Shown piece after piece: positions 54,988-64,000 of a stretch of 64,000 bases of DNA (the stretch's first letter is position 1; every line of letters begins with the position of its first letter). The stretch is taken from NCBI GenBank assembly GCA_033964015.1, contig CM066915.1, positions 9,750,573 to 9,814,572 of the forward strand. Direction: 5' to 3'. Under the pieces are notes generated by a model. The model saw only the letters and a program-made list of their open reading frames with translations. It made no database searches and was not told the origin of the DNA. This stretch comes from Scolanthus callimorphus. Its lineage: Eukaryota > Cnidaria > Anthozoa > Actiniaria > Edwardsiidae. The translations under genes and the position numbers were made by a program.

Positions 54988-55350
54988 ATGGACATAATAT
55001 TAGAGAACCACCACGAACTTGCAACCAAAGACCTCATGTTTGCTGGCGATTTTTTTAAAGACATGTGTAAATGCAACTATCCGGACAGGACGGCCATATT
55101 GGCAGAAAGTTTAATGTGGCGCCATCTAAACAGAACTAAGGATAGGAAAAGGACAACTCTGAGAGAACTTATCCTTGGGTGTCTCTTTATTGCTATCAAA
55201 ATAGAAGACAGCGATCATGAAAGAAACGGCCATTTTATGGACATTGTCTCCGAACCGGTCAAAAGAGAGGACGTGATCGAAGAAGAACTCAATGTGTTAA
55301 GCTCAGTGAACTGGAGGCCCTTGGAATATAGAGATATAATGAGATACTAG
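54988..55350 (+). CDS. Short cyclin-box protein
   Basis: 120 codons from ATG 54988 (CAAGATGGAC). Almost the whole protein is one N-terminal-type cyclin box: ILAESLMWRHLNRTKDRK, LRELILGCLFIAIKIED, then EEELNVLSSVNWRPLEY. The Lys/Glu pair that contacts the CDK in cyclins is present (K71 in IAIKIED, Glu at 98-100). No second cyclin fold, destruction box or localisation signal. A pyrimidine tract and AAAG (54953-54971) sit before the ATG and could be a splice acceptor. AATAAA follows at 55473. It lies 134 bp after the recombinase on the same strand and converges with the helicase gene. It could be a viral-type CDK activator or a captured host cyclin fragment. Confidence 0.65.
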   Translation: MDIILENHHELATKDLMFAGDFFKDMCKCNYPDRTAILAESLMWRHLNRTKDRKRTTLRELILGCLFIAIKIEDSDHERNGHFMDIVSEPVKREDVIEEELNVLSSVNWRPLEYRDIMRY

Positions 55351-55379
55351 TTAACAAAACTCGTTAGGTACAAAAATTG

Positions 55380-55478
55380 TGTGCTCCAATCAGTGAACTG
55401 GAGCCCCTTGGAACAGTTTGACTTGATTTGACTCTAAACGCTGTAATGTAGATTAGAATTCTCGTCAAAGATAATAAA
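55380..55478 (+). other. Partial duplication of the cyclin end and poly(A) signal
   Basis: CAGTGAACTGGAGCCCCTTG (55391-55410) duplicates CAGTGAACTGGAGGCCCTTG from the last codons of the cyclin gene. AATAAA at 55473-55478 is a fitting polyadenylation signal for the recombinase/cyclin transcripts. Confidence 0.55.
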
Positions 55479-55913
55479 TCTTTCAAAGATTGATCCTGGT
55501 ATCCAGCACTTCATAGTTATTAAGACAAAATTTCAGAGGAAGCAATAGACGGTTGCCATGTAAAATAAAGTCAGACAACGTTTTCAATGCTCTCGGCTTG
55601 CACGCCGTTTAATTCACTAAACAAATAGGTTTTGCTAAATATAAAATTCACTAAACATTATCGAGGAAGAGATTCGCAATCTGGAGTCAGTAAATTGACT
55701 TGCCAATGGAACATTTGGACATGGTAGGCCTTTGACTGAAGAATCGGTGAAGCTATAAGGAGCACAATTATCAGACACTGTGATATCAGTAATGCCCTTT
55801 ATTATTGAGAATGACAAAATGCAATTTTCACACAACAGTTATAAGTAATTATCAAATAAAGAATCAAGTGCGTTAAGCGAGTAATTGTTCATTTTCTTCT
55901 ACAAAAAGAAGAT

Positions 55914-58900
55914 TTATTTCTGAGAAGCGAAGTAGGCACTTATTTGGCTCTGTCCCTTTTCCAAACCCTTGGCACGTTTAGGTTTAGGTTTAGGTTTAGG
56001 TGTGGTGACTTTCAACCCTCCCCACATTCTTGGAGAAGAGTAGTCTTCCATAGTGGCTGTACCGGACATTGGGCTGAACAGCGACGGGGTCTTCGGAATG
56101 CGCTGTACGTCTGGGGGCGAACATGTCTGTGGTGGGCTAGACAAACGCATACGCTTGTAAACCAGCGGGGTTTCTAGTTGTGGACTTGGAGTCAAATTAG
56201 GAGTGGCAGGAACAGTCCACAGGGAACTAGGACTTGATGTTCTGGGTGGAGTTTTTTCGTGGCTGATTTCGAGCTGGCTGGACGTACTTGAAATACTTTC
56301 GTAATCATCGTCGGCTGCAGGAAGTGGAGAGTACACATCAATGACAAACTGAGAAGTCTTTTTGGTCAGGATACCAAGTTTTATGCAGTGCACTTTCCTC
56401 TTTTCAACTGCCTCTTTTAGCTTGAACGTGCCTTTCTGTTCATGGTAGAGCTTCAGCTTGTTACTTGTTATTTCAAGGTATGATTTGAGGTTGACAGTAG
56501 TTGGACTGCCCTTGTGGCCTGCCTCTATGCGCGACGCGATATCCGCCATTTCTCTTTCTTTATCGTCGAGCCAGTCGCAATGGAATGCTTCCTCGACCTT
56601 TTCAGCTCGATTTGCTGCCTTTTCTTCCTCCTCCAGCGAACATCTCTCTTCCATTGCCTCATCGTATCTGTGCTGTAGCTCAGCAGATAACGGTGCATTC
56701 GAGTCTTGGATAAGTCCGGTCTCTGCTTCATCAATAACACCAAGCTCGACTAAACGAGCGCGTCTTAATTGGAGTCTCCCCTCTTCCCATTGCCTGTTAA
56801 GTTGCTCTTCGCGCTGAAGGAAGTCATCTTGGATACTTTGACAAAGGCCTGTGACGGGGATGCCTTCTTCGTTTTCAGAATATTCGTCCAGATCGCACTC
56901 CAGAAGTTAATCTCGCTCTAACTTGGATAGGTCACCATATTTGAGGTCTGGACTGACGTCGTCTTCGAACTCGTGGGACGGGAGCGGGGTTGCCTTGCTC
57001 ATGGCTCATAGGATAACATCTAAGGGGTGAGTTTTTAACCATCTAAACGCTGCCGGGTTCTTGTTTGGCAGTCTCTTGAAATTGTATTTGTTCAGCCTGG
57101 TATTCATCGCGTCATTATCCACCTTCTCTTTAAACGCTAGCTCTGCTTGACACGTCATAATCATCGGACAACGATTGACAAAAGCCTGTGCTGTCGAGTA
57201 CTTGACGTCATGCGCAGTCCATCCCCCTTTGGAGGTAAAAATACAGTTAAGCATTGAACATCTATGCCTGACGTATATTACCATCACGATTAGATGCCGT
57301 AACGAAATGGAGGGGAAACACTCAGGTGACTTTTAGGCATGTGTCCATGCGGCCGCACCCTTGAAAGCATTAAATTAATACTTAATTTGAGTGAATTATA
57401 GAAGGGCTACTTGTTCTGAGTCGTATATCTCAAGTCTCATGTTAAACGCAGCTCGAACAATATTTGGTTGATTTTCTGGGATGACTATATTTCCAGTTTT
57501 AGAGCCGAAAAACTGAAGTTGTTAGGAATCTATTGAGGGTCTGGGTATTCAATGAGGTCTTACCCTGTGTGAGCGTTTTCCAATCATCTACATCCATCAT
57601 TCCTGCATGCGCCTTGTCCAAAAAAATAACTTCCGTTTCGGCTGTTATCATTGCCTTGTTAAATGATCTTTGTTTGGTCACTCGGGCGATCCGCTCAGTT
57701 GGTATTATCCCTAATATCGGGGCAAACAGACTTGTTTTGCCGCTGTCGGCTGCTCCGATAAGACAAGGCACCTGTTGGGATTATAAAAACAAGAGTTAGT
57801 CTTCTGGTTTTCGAGAATTTTATGGGACGGCTTCTATCGTAAGCCTGGATGTAGAGTGCTTCTTAGGGCTACCCAGGCATTAAGGCCTGATTTGAAAGGG
57901 GGCTTATATGAGGATGAAAACCGTTTTTACACGTATCTTCTGTACAAAATCAATTATGTAGCAGCTGCTCGTAAGATCTAACACAATTGGCTTGATGAAC
58001 CTCTTTGTTCTATTGTTTTCTCGTTCTATTCTTAGAGTGATCAATTGATTTCATTAAGGTGCATCGATCCAATAGGGAGTCTTCTGATAACTGCTGCATA
58101 GGCCTTTTTTGAGATACACCGGAAGTCGCGAATCGTAATGCATTGTGGTCTAGCTTCGGTACAAACAAATCACCAAACAATGGACAGATTTTCCCAGTGG
58201 AATTCAAAATGAACTACACTGGGAAAAACTGCCCATTGTTTGCTTTGGTGGTTTGTTTGTACCGAAGCTAGACCACAATGCATTACGATCGGTGACTTCC
58301 GGTGTATCTCAAAAAGGCCTATGTCCCAAACATAGCAAACACGGGCTTATCTTCCCTTTGTCTTCGTCATAAATTGCATCTTTCACTAATTTTCTCTGAG
58401 AAATGGAAAGGAACCACCATCCTTGATTTCAATTAGATCATAATTAATCTCAAGTTGTCGAATAAGTTGACTCTCTGGCTTCTTGAGATTCTCCTTTATC
58501 TTGTCCCCATTCTTGAGTAGGCGTGGTCTGAGCTTTGCGTTTCCTTCTAATGTTCCAATTAGGGAATCTACACTGCACTTGCTTTCAAATGTATAAATAG
58601 CTTCATTGAGCAGCTTGTACACTCTGCTCTTGTGAATAGCATAATTGTACCTTCGCATTACACGCTCGACGTCGTTTACCAGCCTTGTGGTTTCGTCGCT
58701 GGTCATTGAACACCCACTTGCCAATTTGGGAGGATTTACCGGAGAATCATCAATGTTGTTCCATTTGCACTGCAGTCCTCTCTTTTGAAGAGCCTCTACA
58801 CCACCTTTGAGACTTGGCCAGTAGTCTTGCTTTAAAAGGAAAAAGTGCAAAACATCATAGGAAAGGTTTTCGTCCACCTCTTCGCTCAATCCATCTTCTA

Positions 58901-59516
58901 TGCCATCTAGTGCTTCTTGCATACAATATTGATAAGATGTGTTGGCAAGACTTTTCATATACGACGAGCTATGGTCTTTCAGCACTCTGCACAGTGAAGG
59001 TGATATTTCGGCGGCCTTGTTGCGTTTCAGCACAGTGCAGTCTATTTCCACGTCGCACTCCATCCATCGCTTGCGGAGGGGAACTAGGCTCACAGGTGCT
59101 CCGTTCGGCGACTCAAACGCTATCCAGTATGTAATAGCGGGACTTCTCTTCTTCTCTATTGCTACGTCAATAGTTGAAGCCCTTTCTTCGCATTGGCTCT
59201 CGGAAATCTCCATTTCCTCAGCTTCAGTAGTATTACTTTGGGAATTTTTCTTAACAGCCTTTTCTGATGAATAAATCGCTGAGAAGAAAAAGGCACAATT
59301 CGGCAAACTGCTGACGACGTTGTCACACTGGTGTTTCTTCTCACACACAAGATTCCATGCTCTTCTTAATTCACTTGGACTGTCTTCAACTCGCCAAACC
59401 AAGGTGGCCGAAGCTACGCAGAATTGGTGCTCAACCTGGGGAACTATGTAAGTCTCAATGGCGTTGATAATTTTTTTACTATTTAGCTGCTTCGCTGGTT
59501 GCCGGGCAGTAGCCAT
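55914..59516 (-). pseudogene. Spliced superfamily 3 helicase gene with a PIP-box C-terminus
   Basis: Minus-strand gene. ATG at 59516; a 5'-UTR intron is readable (donor at 59609, acceptor at 59523). Exon A (59516 to about 57990) encodes ~420 unrecognised residues, with a 1-nt frameshift near 58388 and a MITE (58101-58319) inside. Exon B (57771-57564) has the SF3 Walker A GAADSGKTS and Walker B VIFLDKAHAG (Lys where Glu is expected), ending WKTLTQ. The intron is 57563-57227. Exon C (57226-55914) resumes with WTAHDVKYSTAQAF, RCPMIMTCQAEL (sensor) and LNKYNFKRLP, then a charged coiled region and a proline-rich tail with 13 S/T-P sites and KPKPKPKRAK. It ends QSQISAYF, a canonical PCNA-binding PIP box. 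In-frame stops are TGA 57006-57008 and TAA 56907-56909. AATAAA overlaps the stop codon. Expected activity: hexameric 3'-5' replicative helicase. Confidence 0.8.
58101..58319. mobile_element. 219-bp mariner-type MITE in helicase exon A
   Basis: The ends GGCCTTTTTTGAGATACACC and GGTGTATCTCAAAAAGGCC are inverted, each followed inward by GGAAGTC/GACTTCC. TA flanks both sides. Removing the element and one TA leaves the helicase reading frame continuous (CLLCLGH into MQQLSEDSLL). Confidence 0.85.
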
Positions 59517-59564
59517 GTCGGCCTGTTAAAATCGAGAAAATAGAAGCATGACGTTATATAACGG

Positions 59565-59864
59565 GTCTTCTACTTGCCAATAGCAACTTCGAACATCTAG
59601 GTGACTTACCGTGCTAGTTTCAAAAACTCAGAGCTCTACTCGCCACGGCTGCTTGAGAGAAACTGATTTGGAAGCCAATGACCGTCCATTTTTGTACCAG
59701 TTTTTAATACATATCCATGTATTAAAAACTGGTACAAAAATGGACGGTCATTGGCTTCCAAATCAGTTTCTCTCAAGCAGCCGTGGCGAGTAGAGCTCTG
59801 AGTTTTTGAAACTAGCACGGTAAGTCACCTAGATGTTCGAAGTTGCTATTGGCAAGTAGAAGAC
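59565..59864. repeat. 300-bp perfect palindrome over the helicase 5' end
   Basis: About 148-bp arms from GTCTTCTACTTGCCAATAGC to its inverse GCTATTGGCAAGTAGAAGAC, with a central ATCC loop (about 59713-59716). I see no arm mismatch. It contains the 5'-UTR exon and splice donor of the helicase gene on both strands (CACG|GTAAGT). A third, direct partial copy of the inner arm follows at 59872-59925. This order is what an inverted duplication, or an assembly or read-level foldback, would leave. Confidence 0.9.
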
Positions 59865-59930
59865 CAAGTAGAGAAACTGATTTGGAAGCCAATGACCGTC
59901 CATTTTTGTACCAGTTTTTAATACATGGAT

Positions 59931-60320
59931 TGAAAGGGTCAAATCTTTTGTTGAATGAGAGTAACATGTTTGTAAACTAAATCAGGAACTTATTGTCTCG
60001 ATAACGTCAAGACGTTAAGATTATTCATGCTCATTGCAGATTACCTATAAATGTTATTGTTCGCTTATGTAACCGACACTAAAAAATTGCATTTTGTCAT
60101 TGTGCACATACCACGCCAGAATATTCCTTGTAGTTATCGCAAACAACGAACTATGGGCCGAGAAAACATGAGCAGTTATCCAGAGTTTTTTTAATTTCTG
60201 AATAGTTTAGCCATGGTTTCTGACGGAAAGGCGGGCTCAGCAATATAATAACCGGCCAATGCCATGAATCTAATATTTTGCATATTCAGATTGATCGAAT
60301 TTATCAAATTACAAGCTCTA
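59931..60320. other. No recognisable gene
   Basis: AT-rich spacer, presumably the original upstream region of the helicase gene. No TATA box can be assigned. Confidence 0.4.
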
Positions 60321-61045
60321 TTCCCGTCTGCCCGTCAAATCCGTCGTTCCGTCCTATTTTTAGAAAAAGTCTGAGCGGATCAAAACATCCATATAACTTT
60401 CACTCAGGACAAGGCGGAACGACGGATTTGACGGGCAGACGGGTCCATACATTAATACTGCAAAGCATATTGGGAAACAAAAAAATATGACCACCCCTCC
60501 CCTTAAATGTACAAGGGATCCGTTTAAATTTGTTTCAGAATAGGACGGATTGACGGATTTGACGGGAATACGGGTTCTAATAAATATAAATATTTGTATT
60601 AACTATAAAGTCATGAAATTAATTAAATTAAAAACGCATTCATAAATTACTAATTTTAATTACTAATTTAATTATTAATTGTTAATTATTAATTTAATTA
60701 TTAATTTAACTATTAATTATTAATTTTATTAAAGAATACATTTACTCAAATTATAATAAATATACCCGTCTTCCCGTCAAATCCGTCGTTCCGTCCTATT
60801 CTGAAAAATAGTTCAAACGGATCAATTTATATTTAAGGGGAGGGGTGGTCATATGTCATATTTCCCAATATGCTTTTCAGTAACAAGATATGGACCTGTC
60901 TGCCCGTTAAATCCGTCGTTCCATCTTGTCCTCAGACTAAGTTTTTAACGGATCCTTACATAATGCTCAAAAGTTCAAAGGATCCGCTCAATATTTTCTC
61001 AGGACAAGACGGAACAACGGATTTGACGGGCAGACGGGTCCAGGA
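60321..61045. mobile_element. Compound inverted-repeat element around GACGGATTTGACGGGCAGAC
   Basis: The left hairpin (60323-60443: CCCGTCTGCCCGTCAAATCC to GGATTTGACGGGCAGACGGG) and the right hairpin (about 60896-61038) are related. Between them, 60467-60582 and 60764-60889 are inverted copies (AAAGCATATTGGGAAA and TTTCCCAATATGCTTTT; GACCACCCCTCCCCTTAAAT and ATTTAAGGGGAGGGGTGGTC). The centre (60583-60763) is almost pure A/T with TTAATTA repeats. Non-coding; a palindrome of palindromes. Confidence 0.8.
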
Positions 61046-61519
61046 TGAATGCTAAATTCGTAAATACGACAAACTACTCCCAATCAAATAAGGATCGTGA
61101 GTTCCTTTAGCAAGTGTTCCTCATTTTTAGCGATACAGCTTGAACAATTAAGTGTAAGTCAACAAGTTTTCTTCTGTATGACCCAAAAACCTGCCCAGAG
61201 ACCGGGAAAAGTGCGTTTCGTGTTGGAGTGCAGTTATTTCAAATATCAAAAAAGTCTTAATAATTTTTGAGAACTTCAAAGAAAAAGGAACCGATTTTTT
61301 GGGGAATGGTTATTATTATTATATGACAGTTATAAACGTATGTATGCCATACAAAAATAACAAGCCCTGGGGCGACCAGCGTTACCCAGAGGCTCACGGG
61401 AACAAAAAAGGAAAGAGGAAAAAAAAAATATATATATATAAACTTACATTTAAAAAAAAAATATTTATCTATATAAATATCCTGTGTCTCTAACTGACTT
61501 CTATTTCTACCGTCCAACT
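61046..61519. other. Non-coding, A/T homopolymer-rich
   Basis: 61420-61485 has poly-A and (TA)n runs. On the minus strand this directly follows the LINE stop, so it is probably that LINE's short 3' UTR and tail. Confidence 0.5.
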
Positions 61520-64000
61520 TCACGTCATCACCTTCAAGTTTCGAGCGATGTTCAGACTATGTGATATGACTGATTTTTGCATACGACGAAGGATATCTCC
61601 TCCTCGTGCTCCAAACAGATCCCTCATTGCAACGTCCACTTCACGCGACCAGCCTCCCAGAACATCTATAATGATGTTGAGCTGCTTGATGGAGTAGCCT
61701 GGGAGTTGCTGCTTCAACTCCCATCGCAAGGGGGCGTACTTAGGGGTCTTCTCGGTGTCTTTCTTTTCCCTGTTCTCAATCCAAGGACAACTCATCTCTA
61801 TCGCATACACAACCTTCCTCTTATGATCAATGACCCTGGCATCTACTCTATTCTGTCTGACGTGACAATGCTCCGCGAAAAGGGGAATGTCCCAATAGGC
61901 TTTTGCATCTGGAGATTCATACAAAGCCTTTGGGGTGACGGGTGAGTACCATGGTGGGACTGACTCACATAGCTTGAGATCTCTAAGCAGCTCAAAGAAT
62001 AACACTTTGAGAGCAGCATTATGACGTAGCAGGTACTTAGTCTGAACAAGCGAGGAGCACCCCGCAAGCACATGCGGCAAGTTCTCTGCAGTCTCCCCGC
62101 ACATCCGACACATGACGTCATCAGGATCGGTGGTGCAGGTCTTCTGTGCCGTGTACACTTTAGTACGCAGCATTTGCTCATACAATTCCATCATCCCAGC
62201 GATAGTATGGGTTGGGGCACTTGACCACTCCCTCAACCACGCGAAGCACCCTTGAAGATTCAAATCCTCGTCATCCCATCTATTCACCATATACTTCCCC
62301 TGCCCACGGATCTTCTCTTCTAGCTTCTCCTTCGCACCTTTCTTCAGTTGCCCCTTGATGTTTTTGGGGGCGACTTCCTGCCCATCTTTACTGAAACATC
62401 TTGGATGCGGATGAGAGAGGTCAAGTGAGACCCCTAATTCCTCGGCAAAGCGAGTTGCTTCCTTTATCAACGACTGGTGCCCTTGGTCAGCGGCGCGCTC
62501 CTCAAATGCCCTTACCAAGTTCATCGTGGGGTCTTCGTTTTGGTATAGCTTAATAGCAGACTTGATCTTTGTTTGCTTGTACTCTGTTTCTACAGATCGT
62601 AGGCCACGCCCACCTAAGTGCCTAGGTAGGTAGAGTAGAGCTGTAGAGCCCAGCGGGTGCTTCCCTCCATTTTCGCAGATGACTTTGCGAGCTTCTCTGT
62701 CAATGGTGCGTAGGTCAGTGAGGGTCCAATGCTGGGACCACATAAGATACGAAAGCACCGGAAGCGCAAGCTGGTTGGACGCTGTGACCCTGTTCTTATC
62801 GGAGAGTGGGCTCGACCAAATCACTGAGAGCCTTTGCAGGTAGGTCTTCGCTGCAGTTTCTAGGGCAAGCTTCTCATCCTGTAGCAACCGCTCAGGTGCG
62901 CCGAGGAAACGGTATTGCTTATCTTCTTTTAGACACCCAATGACTGTTTGACCTGCCTTGAAGCCCTCCGATGTCATATCAACCACGCCGCGACGTACGT
63001 GCAAGACGTTACACTTCTTGGGATTCCACCTAAGACCAATGTCACCCATGGCTGCTTCCGTCATCTTAAGCACCCGATTTAACGAAAACCTTAAGATCAT
63101 CTACGTACAAGAGGTTAGTGATGTTGCAACTAATAGGCTTTGAAAGCCTATAACCTTCCATAGAGCTCAGTTTCCAAGCAACAGGATTCAGGCAGAGGGT
63201 GAAAAGGCGCGGACACAATGCATCCCCTGGGGTAGCCCCCTGTTGAAGTTGATCGGGGGGACATCTCCCTGCCCTTCACGGTGGTGACAGCAATCCTGGT
63301 GTTCCAGCTGTCACATAACTTGCTAACGACTTGGCATAGCCACTTGGGAAATCTGTGAATCAGCATGATCTTCTTCAGGAAACCATGGTCAACCGAGTCG
63401 TATGCTTTGCGCACGTCTATCCACGCCGCACTCAGGTTGCGCTTGTGCAGATGACAGTCCAAAGTGACCATACGATCTATCATTAGATTATCTGTGGTGC
63501 CACTACACTTAGCCTTTGCTCCTCTCTGTTGTTTCTCCATAAGATCATAGTTATCAAGATGCTGATCCGTGGGGCCGAGAATACACGAGGTGAACCATTT
63601 ATACAATGTGTTCAAACACGTGATGGGGCGTTGGTTCTCACTCGTAAATTCCCCGGGCTTAGGTATTAAGCTTGATTTCCCTTGTGCAAACCACTTCGGA
63701 TAGTCTCGTGAGTACTCAGATATCGCTATAAAGCTCGCTCGGACGTCATCATGCAGTGCGCATGCGCGCTTCCACCAGTTATTTACCACTCTGTCTGGGG
63801 CTGGCGCGCTCCAGTTTCTCTTCTTTGAGATCACCTTAGCCGCCTCTGGGGTTGATAGGCCCCAGCCCTCCTCCGATAACTCAGGGACACGCCTCCTTAT
63901 TGCTGCCTCTATCTCCTCAAGCCACTCAGCACCCTCGTTCCCAGTCCCCTGATCTTCCCACAGCGTCCTCCAAAAACCCTCGGCTTCGGTGATGTCCTCA
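61520..64000 (-). pseudogene. RLE-type LINE: reverse transcriptase and restriction-like endonuclease
   Basis: The minus-strand frame enters at the window edge. RT begins with KKRNWSAPAPDRVVNNWWKR, LIPKPGEFTSENQRPITCL and AWIDVRKAYDSVDHGFL. Two frameshifts (near 63230 and 63090) flank the catalytic LLYVDDLKVF. A 526-codon open frame (63100-61520) carries the thumb (LRWNPKKCNVL), a CCHC (C331, C334, H343, C348) and the endonuclease signature RVDARVIDHKRKVVYAIEMS (D420, D425, E435). This layout, endonuclease after RT and no APE domain, is that of R2/NeSL-like RLE elements, which usually insert at specific targets. The N-terminal DNA-binding part lies beyond the window. Confidence 0.85.

Noticed and set aside
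56140..56190. Cyclin-binding RxL motif in the helicase tail (KRMRLSSPP)
   Set aside because: The spacing is RxxL, not RxL, so it does not support a cyclin-docking claim.
56458..56817. Plus-strand 119-codon serine-rich ORF
   Set aside because: Antisense shadow of the charged region of the helicase gene.
59611..59818. Two 60-codon ORFs on opposite strands
   Set aside because: They are mirror images created by the palindrome.

Overview
The window is eukaryotic and reads as part of a metazoan genome, most likely an anthozoan cnidarian (stony-coral-like). The evidence is spliceable exon fragments with GT-AG borders, an SLC16-type transporter exon, BEL/Pao and Ty3 LTR elements, CR1/L2-like and RLE-type LINEs, a tRNA-headed SINE with an (ATTC)n tail, and a very high density of short inverted-repeat elements in AT-rich DNA. 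The species call is inference. There are no bacterial operons, rRNA or CRISPR arrays. Almost all of the sequence is repeats or mobile DNA, and most coding sequence is broken.

Layout. 1-17 kb: non-autonomous TIR elements and MITEs, a 5'-truncated LINE, minisatellites, a 212-bp satellite with a MITE cleanly inserted (4-bp TSD), a zinc-finger pseudogene split by a MITE, a Crypton/DUF3504-like recombinase fragment and a BEL integrase scrap. 17.3-40.3 kb: one minus-strand BEL/Pao retrotransposon with two ~0.5-kb LTRs and the 5-bp TSD CTGCG. It was inserted into the end of an older BEL-like element and then swollen by nested insertions: a plus-strand LINE (30.34-34.96 kb), a minus-strand LINE (25.2-29.1 kb), a large foldback (18.13-25.23 kb) and, inside the foldback, a Ty3-type element (19.98-24.42 kb, TSD GTTTG). 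40.5-52.7 kb: more MITEs, including a hAT-like one with an 8-bp TSD, one SLC16-like exon, a SINE and a decayed L2-like LINE. 61.5-64 kb: an RLE-type LINE that runs off the window.

The most interesting part is 53.0-59.9 kb. A plus-strand tyrosine recombinase with an N-terminal zinc finger and a C-terminal telomere-type Myb domain is followed by a plus-strand single-cyclin-box protein. Convergent to them is a spliced minus-strand gene with a superfamily 3 helicase core. That protein ends in a canonical PCNA-binding PIP box after a proline-rich tail with 13 S/T-P sites. Recombinase, cyclin and PCNA-tethered helicase together suggest an integrating, self-replicating element that couples its replication to the host cell cycle. 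I do not recognise this combination. The copy here is damaged: in-frame stops, one frameshift, a Walker B Glu replaced by Lys, a MITE in an exon, and a 300-bp palindrome over the helicase promoter and 5' UTR.
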